Of a DNA stretch of 11,436 nt, positions 6,678 through 11,436 are shown one piece after another; position 1 is the first letter of the stretch; each line of letters opens with the position of its first letter. The position numbers and the translations under genes were made by a program. Source of the stretch: Deltaproteobacteria bacterium (GTDB taxonomy: Bacteria; Desulfobacterota_B; Binatia; UBA9968); contig VBKY01000265.1 of assembly GCA_005879255.1 (NCBI GenBank), positions 1 to 11,436 of the forward strand. The letters are read 5' to 3'. Below the pieces are notes generated by a model, which was given only the letters and a program-made list of their open reading frames with translations, did no database searches and had not been told where the DNA came from.

Positions 6678-7535
6678 TTACGCTTTATTCGCGATGCCCT
6701 GGGGGCGCCACAAAAGAATCACTGCCATGACCAGATAGACGGCGACGCCGGAGTATTCCGCCGCGACCACTTTGCCGAGGGTATCTGCGAGACCGATGGC
6801 CAAAGACGCGATCATCGCGCCGTTGATCGAACCGATTCCGCCGATAACCACGACGACAAAACAAATGATCAATATTTGATTGCCCATGCCGGGAAATACC
6901 GACGAAATCGGCGCGGCGATGGTGCCGGTGAAAGCGGCGAGAGCCATACCAAAGGCGAACACCAACGCGAACAGCACGGGAATATTGACTCCGAGCGAGG
7001 CAGCCATCTCGCGGTTGCTATTGCCGGCGCGAATCATCATGCCGACGCGGGTACGATGGATTACGAGATAGAGCAAGCCTGCGATCCCGAGGCAAACGGC
7101 GGTGACGAACAAACGATAGACCGGATAGGAAAGCGTCTCTGTGAGGGGAATGGAAAAATCGAGCAGCGCGGGCACGGCCACGCCATGGACTTCGTCGCCG
7201 AAGAGAATACTGCGCAGCTCCTCGAAAACCAAAATCAAACCGAAAGTGAGCAGTACCTGATAAAGATGATCGCGTCTGTATAGTCGACTAATGATCGTTG
7301 TCTCCAGCAAAAGACCGATGCCGAAGGCGATGGCGATGCCGATGGGAATTGCCAGCCACAGACTGCCGGTGAGCTTTGCCAGCCAGTAGGCGAGGTAGGC
7401 ACCGATCATGTAAAAGCTGCCGTGCGCCAAATTGATCACGCCCATGATGCCGAAGATCAGTGTCAGTCCGCTCGACAGTAGAAATAACAGCAAGCCGTAC
7501 TGGACGGCGTTCAGCAACTGAATGAGATAGAACAT
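6678..7535 (-). CDS. livH: Branched-chain-type ABC transporter permease LivH
   Basis: This 285-residue inner-membrane permease starts MFYLIQLLNAVQYGLLLF. The family landmark GLTLIFGIMGVINLAHGSFYM appears near residues 23-43. A short cytoplasmic stretch (HRTRVGMMIRAGNSNREMAASLGVN) is the coupling region towards the ATPases, and GGIGSINGAMIAS precedes the final helices. The frame stays open 15 codons further upstream, but those residues (MERLERLELLETKIF) are the reading of a 9-base tandem repeat. I therefore chose the ATG at 7535. The ribosome site is weak (AAAGA). livH lies 151 bases downstream of the binding-protein gene, a gap filled by an inverted-repeat element, while livM follows after only 7 bases. 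Confidence 0.93.
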   Translation of the reverse strand: MFYLIQLLNAVQYGLLLFLLSSGLTLIFGIMGVINLAHGSFYMIGAYLAYWLAKLTGSLWLAIPIGIAIAFGIGLLLETTIISRLYRRDHLYQVLLTFGLILVFEELRSILFGDEVHGVAVPALLDFSIPLTETLSYPVYRLFVTAVCLGIAGLLYLVIHRTRVGMMIRAGNSNREMAASLGVNIPVLFALVFAFGMALAAFTGTIAAPISSVFPGMGNQILIICFVVVVIGGIGSINGAMIASLAIGLADTLGKVVAAEYSGVAVYLVMAVILLWRPQGIANKA

Positions 7536-7555
7536 GAAAATCTTTGTTTCAAGTA

Positions 7556-7671
7556 GTTCCAATCGTTCCAGTCGTTCCAAACGTTTCGGGCGAGAAACTG
7601 CGTCGGTACCTTAGTAAACTCCGACCGAATTAAACGATTGGAACCATTTGAACGATTGAAACGTTTGGAAC
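7556..7671. repeat. Inverted pair of 9-base tandem repeats between the binding-protein gene and livH
   Basis: The left arm (7556-7591) is four 9-base units of the form GTTCCAATC (GTTCCAGTC, GTTCCAAAC, then a diverged GTTTCGGGC). The right arm (7636-7671) holds four units of the same kind on the other strand. In register, the arms match at 26 of 36 positions. The best perfect piece is a 15-base inverted repeat (7573-7587 with 7658-7672). The 44-base spacer has its own small stem, GTCGG/CCGAC. In unused frames the repeat reads as ERLERLE or NDWNDWN. It fills the gap downstream of the binding-protein stop and could form a large mRNA hairpin. Confidence 0.75.
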
Positions 7672-7686
7672 GCGGCGTCCGCGCCG

Positions 7687-8877
7687 CTACATTTTGCATC
7701 CTCGCGCCGGATCGGCGAGGGCTTTGTGAGCGACGTTGACGAACCGGTTTTCGCGGCCGACCACTTTGCGCAAATAAATATCTTGAATTGGGTTGTGCGC
7801 TTTCGACATCGTCCAAGATCCGCGGGGGCTATCGATCTTGGCCTTCTCCATGGCGGCGATCATTTCTTTGTGCTTTGTGATATCGCCTTTCACCGCGTCG
7901 AGACCAGCGGCGAGCAACAGGCTCGCATCGTAGCCTTGGACGGCGTAGACGTCAGGAGCGAACGTGTATGCTTTAGAGTAGGCGCTGCGAAACTCGCGGT
8001 CGCGTTTTGTGTTTAATCCATCCGCGTAGTGAAGGGTGGTCTCGAGTCCCTGTGCCGCCTCTTCCGTAGCATCGAGCACGCCGTCGGTGAGAAAGCCGGA
8101 GCCGAACAGTGGGATGCTTTTTCTCAACCCCGCCGCCGCGTAATCTCTGATGAACTTCGCCGCGCCACCGCCGGCGAAGAACACGAACACGGCATCGGGC
8201 TTGAGCGAGGCGATCTCGGTGAGCAGCGCTTGGAATTCCACATTTGGAAAGGGAATCCACAAGCCCCGCACTGATTTGCCACCGGCCTTGATAAATCCTT
8301 CGGTGAAACCGGCAATCGCTTCTTCGCCGGCGCCGTATTTCCAGGCGAGCGACACGACGTTTCGCACGCCGCGATCGGCGAGCACTTTGCCCATCGGGTA
8401 GGACGGCTGCCAATTGGAAAACGAAGTGCGAAAAATATTTGGTGCGCATAACGCTCCGGTGGCGGCGTCGAGCCCGGCATTAGGGATGATCAGGAGCGTA
8501 TTATTCTCCTTTGCGATCTTCACCATGCCCATCTGCACGCCGCTATGCACCGTGCCGACGAGCACGTCGACCTTGTCGCGCTGTACCAGCTTGTTGGTAT
8601 TTTCCGGTGCCTTTGCCGGCTCGGCTTCGTCGTCTACGGTGAAGTATTCCAACTCGCGTCCGCCGAGCTTGCCGCCGCGCTCGCTTACAGCCAGTTTGAA
8701 ACCGTTGGTGATAGCGGTGCCCAGTTGGGCGTAGGTTCCCGTGTAGGGGAGCATGAGCCCGACGCGGATTCTCTGCGCCTGGGCGAACGCGAGCGGTTTC
8801 GGGATCAACGCGCCAGCCGCAAGCAGACCGGCTGAGGTCAAGAATTTTCTTCGGTTCATCTCGTGGTCAAGTTTCAT
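7687..8877 (-). CDS. Periplasmic substrate-binding protein of the Liv-type ABC importer, twin-arginine leader
   Basis: This 396-residue protein is a type I periplasmic binding protein (Peripla_BP_6 / LivK-like) that delivers ligand to LivHMGF. The leader holds MNRRKFLTSAGLLAAGALI, a twin-arginine motif followed by a hydrophobic stretch, with likely cleavage after AFA or AQA. Export of a folded protein by Tat is therefore predicted. The mature part opens RIRVGLMLPYTGTYAQLG, typical of the family, and continues with DVLVGTVHSG and AVQGYDASLLLAAGLDAV. A GGAGG at 8883-8887 lies 5 bases before the ATG at 8877. Upstream in-frame ATGs at 8889 and 8964 fall inside the ribosome site or the repeat. The gene lies between the acyl-CoA ligase and livH, so an aromatic or other organic acid is a better ligand guess than leucine. 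An in-frame ATG at 8859 is less likely. Confidence 0.92.
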   Translation of the reverse strand: MKLDHEMNRRKFLTSAGLLAAGALIPKPLAFAQAQRIRVGLMLPYTGTYAQLGTAITNGFKLAVSERGGKLGGRELEYFTVDDEAEPAKAPENTNKLVQRDKVDVLVGTVHSGVQMGMVKIAKENNTLLIIPNAGLDAATGALCAPNIFRTSFSNWQPSYPMGKVLADRGVRNVVSLAWKYGAGEEAIAGFTEGFIKAGGKSVRGLWIPFPNVEFQALLTEIASLKPDAVFVFFAGGGAAKFIRDYAAAGLRKSIPLFGSGFLTDGVLDATEEAAQGLETTLHYADGLNTKRDREFRSAYSKAYTFAPDVYAVQGYDASLLLAAGLDAVKGDITKHKEMIAAMEKAKIDSPRGSWTMSKAHNPIQDIYLRKVVGRENRFVNVAHKALADPARGCKM

Positions 8878-8882
8878 CTTTG

Positions 8883-8887
8883 CCTCC
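8883..8887 (-). promoter_or_regulatory. Shine-Dalgarno sequence of the binding-protein gene
   Basis: GGAGG on the minus strand lies 5 bases before the ATG at 8877. It decides the start, because a longer frame that reads into the repeat element is also open. It sits only 16 bases from the foot of the hairpin at 8903-8984. Confidence 0.8.
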
Positions 8888-8902
8888 ATGTCTTTGACTC
8901 GT

Positions 8903-8984
8903 CGGAACGATGGAGTATTGGAGTACTGGAGTGGTGGGAATCCGGAAACCCAATACTCCAACACTCCATCACTCCAATATTCCG
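8903..8984. repeat. Inverted pair of 8-base tandem repeats between the ligase and binding-protein genes
   Basis: The left arm (8903-8938) contains three TGGAGTNN units (TGGAGTAT, TGGAGTAC, TGGAGTGG) between CGGAA and TGGG. The right arm (8949-8984) is the same design on the other strand. Aligned as a hairpin, 27 of 36 positions pair, and nearly all mismatches fall at the two variable bases of each unit. The loop is 10 bases and includes the palindrome TCCGGA. The element fills the gap between the ligase stop at 8995 and the ribosome site of the next gene. It is very likely transcribed as a long stem-loop. Confidence 0.8.
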
Positions 8985-8994
8985 CTTCATCATT

Positions 8995-10542
8995 TTACTT
9001 GGCGCGCAGCTTGAAGCGTTGGATCTTGCCGGTCGCGGTCTTCGGCAATTCCGCAACGAATTCGATCCAGCGCGGGTATTTGTAGGGCGCAAGGCTGCCT
9101 TTCACATGTTGCTGCAAGTTGGCGGCAAGCTCAGGCGTTTGCGGTACGTTGGGACGTAGAACGACATAGGCCTTCGGTTTGACCAGGCCGTTTTCATCGG
9201 CTTGTCCGACGACTGCGGCTTCTAGCACAGCCGCGTGCGACGTCAGCGCGGACTCGACCTCAAAGGGCGACACCCAAATGCCGCTCACTTTAAGCATATC
9301 GTCGTTGCGGCCTGAATAGACAAAGTAACCATCGTCGCTTTCGGTGTACTTGTCGCCGCTTCTGGTCCACGGCCCGAGAAAAGTGTTGCGGCTTTTGTCG
9401 CGATTGTTCCAGTAATACGCCGCGCCGGTCGGTCCAGACACTTGAAGCTCGCCGATGTCGCCTTTCGCAACCGGCGTGCCCTCCTCATCGACTAGTCGGA
9501 CGTCGTAGCCGGGCACTGGCTTGCCTGTACTACCGTACCGTACGTCGCCGGGCCTATTCGACAAAAAGATATGGAGCATCTCCGTAGAGCCCAAGCCGTC
9601 GAGAATATCGATGCCAGTATGCTCGAGCCAGCGTCGTCCCACGTCTGGCGGCAGCGCTTCGCCTGCGGAAGTGCAGCAGCGCAGATTCAGCTCTTCGCGC
9701 CTGGGCAGGTCCGGACTCGCCAACAGGGCGCTGTAAAGCGTCGGCACGCCATAAAAAATAGTCGGCCGGTATTCCTGCAGGATGCGGCAAACTGCCTGCG
9801 GTGTCGGACGATCGCTCAGCAGCACCGTGGTCGCGCCAACGGAAAGTGGAAAGGTCAGAGCATTGCCGAGGCCGTAGGCGAAGAACAACTTGGCTGCCGA
9901 AAAGACAACGTCGCTCTCCTTAATGCCGAGAATTGGCTGAGCGTAAAGCTCGGCGGTGCGAATCATACTCGTTTGCACATGCACGACGCCCTTAGGTGTA
10001 CCGGTGGAGCCGGATGAGTAAAGCCAAAAGCAGGCATCGTCGGCGCGCGTCGGCGCCACGGTGAATTCCTTGTCTGCTTTTGCCATGAGGTCGTTGAGCC
10101 GCGGCTCGGTGGAGTTGTTTTCGCCGGACACGATCACATGCTTTAAGAACGGCTGACTTTCTAGGATCGGTTCGAAAGCGGGCAGTAATGTTTCGGAAAC
10201 GACCAAGGCTTGAGCGCGGCTATCGCGCAGCATGAAATCGAAGTCGCTGCTCGTCAGCAAGGTGTTGACCGCAACTGGCACCAGTCCGGCTTTGATTGCG
10301 CCGAGAAACACCGACGGAAAGTCGATGGTGTCGAGGAGACAAACCATGACGCGCGTTTCCAGCACTAGGCCGAGGCCGGTCAGTGCGTGGGCGCAGCGGT
10401 TCACTCGTTCGGCAAGCTCGGCGAAGCTATAGCTGCCGCGCTCGTCGATATAGGCCATTTTCTCCGGCCGCGCGGCACGATTACGGTCAATCAAGTCCAC
10501 CGCGGCGTTATAATGCTCCAGCGTCGCCGGTTGCGCATTCAT
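8995..10542 (-). CDS. Benzoate-CoA-ligase-family acyl-CoA synthetase (AMP-forming)
   Basis: This 515-residue cytoplasmic enzyme activates a carboxylic acid, probably benzoate or a hydroxybenzoate, through an acyl-adenylate to the CoA thioester. The order of motifs is complete. P-loop YSSGSTGTPKG is at 175-185. FFAYGLGNALTFP (220-232) and GSTEMLHIFLSN (318-329) are close to those of benzoate- and 4-hydroxybenzoate-CoA ligases. The A8 hinge GRNDDMLKVSGIWVSP is at 411-426. The C-terminal catalytic lysine is probably K506 in PKTATGKIQRFKLR. Length fits the family (about 510-540). A GGAGG at 10548-10552, 5 bases before the ATG, confirms the start. As the first recognisable gene of the liv unit, it would trap the imported acid as a thioester and feed benzoyl-CoA-type degradation. 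Other aryl or alicyclic acids remain possible. Confidence 0.9.
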   Translation of the reverse strand: MNAQPATLEHYNAAVDLIDRNRAARPEKMAYIDERGSYSFAELAERVNRCAHALTGLGLVLETRVMVCLLDTIDFPSVFLGAIKAGLVPVAVNTLLTSSDFDFMLRDSRAQALVVSETLLPAFEPILESQPFLKHVIVSGENNSTEPRLNDLMAKADKEFTVAPTRADDACFWLYSSGSTGTPKGVVHVQTSMIRTAELYAQPILGIKESDVVFSAAKLFFAYGLGNALTFPLSVGATTVLLSDRPTPQAVCRILQEYRPTIFYGVPTLYSALLASPDLPRREELNLRCCTSAGEALPPDVGRRWLEHTGIDILDGLGSTEMLHIFLSNRPGDVRYGSTGKPVPGYDVRLVDEEGTPVAKGDIGELQVSGPTGAAYYWNNRDKSRNTFLGPWTRSGDKYTESDDGYFVYSGRNDDMLKVSGIWVSPFEVESALTSHAAVLEAAVVGQADENGLVKPKAYVVLRPNVPQTPELAANLQQHVKGSLAPYKYPRWIEFVAELPKTATGKIQRFKLRAK

Positions 10543-10633
10543 CTGAGCCTCCGAATCACGCGTGCCTTGTTCGATGTCCTTCGGGTCGTTTTGTTTCCTG
10601 AGTCTCCATTAGAAACGGAACGAGGTAGGTTCT

Positions 10634-10639
10634 ACTATA
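10634..10639 (-). promoter_or_regulatory. Candidate -10 box upstream of the ligase operon
   Basis: TATAGT on the minus strand matches five of six consensus bases and lies about 90 bases upstream of the ligase ATG. No good -35 hexamer is found at the right distance, so the promoter may need an activator or a different sigma factor, or may not exist. The position, between the TAXI-like gene and the ligase, is where a promoter for the aromatic-acid unit would be expected. Confidence 0.22.
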
Positions 10640-10664
10640 GAATCGGATCGTCCGGCAAACGGCG

Positions 10665-10700
10665 CAATTTGACTTGGCATGCACCGAGACGGCCAAATTG
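10665..10700. promoter_or_regulatory. Inverted repeat upstream of the ligase operon
   Basis: CAATTTG (10665-10671) and CAAATTG (10694-10700) form a perfect 7-base inverted repeat with 22 bases between them. It lies just upstream of the candidate -10 box and about 23 bases after the stop of the preceding gene. It could be a regulator site or part of the 3' end of the upstream transcript. There is no family match. Confidence 0.22.
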
Positions 10701-10722
10701 AAGATTTCAGGCCGGCTCGCGA

Positions 10723-11436
10723 CTACTTAAGATAGCCGCGCTCTCGGTAGAATCGTTTTGCCCCCGCGTGGAGCGCCACGTCGTAGGGCGCTTCCTCATC
10801 GTTGGCGCAGAGTTGGGCAATATCGAGAGGCTTGTAGTTATCGGTGGGTACGAGGTCGCGCCGCTTCTCGATCGCCTCGCAGAGCGCGTAAGCGACCTCG
10901 TCGGGCATGTCGGCATGTACGATCATCGGCCAGCCGCTGAAGTCGATGGTCGGGATGTCTTCTGCCAGTCCCTTAAAGTGTGAGTTCGAGAGGACCGCAG
11001 GTCGGTAGCCGAGGCTCGTTAGTTGCTTGAGCACTTTCCCTTCGACCGGCAGGTAACGAAACCCGTTGTCCAGAGCCGTTTGTCCCCAGCTCTTGATGCC
11101 CTCGTCGAAGATCGCGTTCACCGTGCCCTTCTCGATGGCCGCGCGGCGGCTGGGGTCGCTCGGCCGCGGCGCCTCATGGATTTTGCCGCCCCAGCGGCGC
11201 ACTTGAGAGAGCGAGAATCCTGCCGCCTTGAGCACGGCCGAAACCGTGAACATGGTCGCACTGCTGGCGAGCTCATTTTTGGGAATTCGCCCGGTAGAAA
11301 GACATAACGGAATTTTCCCCCGAGCGATTTGTGCGAGGGAAGTGATGCCGGTGGACTCATGCACGGCAAAGCCCATGACGTCCCAGGAGGGAAACACGGC
11401 GATCGCCGTTAGCGGCAGCCGTCTGCGGAAGGGGCC
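10723..11436 (-). CDS. C-terminal part of a TAXI-like (TRAP-type) solute-binding protein, cut by the right edge
   Basis: The frame is open without interruption to the window edge, so the N-terminus, with any signal peptide, lies outside. At least 237 residues are present. The sequence AVFPSWDVMGFAVHESTGI, followed by LAQIARGKIPLCLSTG, resembles the middle of TAXI-family TRAP binding proteins. The later segments IFDEGIKSWGQTALDNGFRYLPV and IDFSGWPMIVHADMPDEVAYALCEAIEKRR resemble their C-terminal lobe. The protein would bind an organic acid in the periplasm for a TRAP permease, but no permease is in the window. It is in the same orientation as the ligase, 180 bases upstream. A related NMT1-like binding protein is the alternative. 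The GTG at 11395-11397 is internal and not the start. Confidence 0.72.
   Translation of the reverse strand, partial: GPFRRRLPLTAIAVFPSWDVMGFAVHESTGITSLAQIARGKIPLCLSTGRIPKNELASSATMFTVSAVLKAAGFSLSQVRRWGGKIHEAPRPSDPSRRAAIEKGTVNAIFDEGIKSWGQTALDNGFRYLPVEGKVLKQLTSLGYRPAVLSNSHFKGLAEDIPTIDFSGWPMIVHADMPDEVAYALCEAIEKRRDLVPTDNYKPLDIAQLCANDEEAPYDVALHAGAKRFYRERGYLK

Noticed and set aside
6657..7283. Long plus-strand open frame opposite livH
   Set aside because: It is rich in D, H, Q and E as expected for the antisense of a membrane protein gene, and livH is certain on the other strand.
7511..7816. Minus-strand open frame reading FNRSNGSNRL and NDWNDWN
   Set aside because: It is the 9-base repeat translated in an unused frame, overlapping livH and the binding-protein gene.
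7556..8984. CRISPR-like interpretation of the repeats
   Set aside because: The units are 8-9 bases without unique spacers between them and occur in inverted pairs. This does not fit CRISPR.
8753..9085. Plus-strand open frames with YSNTPSLQYS-type repeats
   Set aside because: They come from the 8-base repeat and the antisense of real genes. No ribosome site or family similarity is seen.

Overview
The window is moderately GC-rich bacterial DNA with dense coding, translationally coupled genes and no RNA genes. The gene content is a branched-chain-type (Liv) ABC importer with a twin-arginine-leader binding protein, a benzoate-CoA-ligase-type enzyme, a TAXI-type binding protein, a 1-Cys peroxiredoxin, and an ornithine cyclodeaminase/mu-crystallin homologue. 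This suits a free-living soil or sediment proteobacterium or a related lineage (former Deltaproteobacteria, Binatota, Rokubacteria and similar). That assignment is inference from gene content and repeat style; no marker gene is present.

Left part (1-4197), loosely related genes. A minus-strand gene starts at 78 and runs off the left edge; its first residues look like a membrane segment. A 6-phosphogluconate-dehydrogenase-like NAD(P) oxidoreductase (293-1135, minus) is divergent from an ornithine cyclodeaminase/mu-crystallin family protein (1247-2350, plus). The gap between them holds a perfect CTTGAC-GAT-GTCAAG palindrome. A Prx6-type peroxiredoxin (2530-3186, plus) follows, then a strong stem-loop, then an AT-richer gene for an unrecognised three-helix membrane protein (3404-3991, plus). 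Positions 3997-4242 carry an open frame without a start codon and with a helix-turn-helix-like segment, possibly a decayed transposase end.

Right part (4198-10542), one minus-strand transcription unit in the order acyl-CoA ligase, periplasmic binding protein, livH, livM, livG, livF. The simplest reading is an aromatic-acid uptake and activation module. The binding protein captures a carboxylate, LivHMGF imports it with ATP, and the ligase traps it as a CoA thioester. Benzoate or a hydroxybenzoate is the best substrate guess, because the ligase closely matches the benzoate-CoA ligase motifs. LivH to LivF are packed with a 7-base gap or small overlaps. The binding-protein gene is instead isolated by two gaps of more than 100 bases.

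Those two gaps are the most unusual feature. Each holds a short-period tandem repeat on one strand followed by the same repeat in inverted orientation. The unit is 8 bases upstream of the binding-protein gene (8903-8984) and 9 bases downstream of it (7556-7671). Each pair can fold into a long imperfect hairpin, so the binding-protein message is bracketed by two structures of the same design but different sequence.

Right edge: upstream of the ligase on the same strand is the C-terminal part of a TAXI-like solute-binding protein (10723-11436), cut by the window end. No gene-free stretch exceeds 300 bases.
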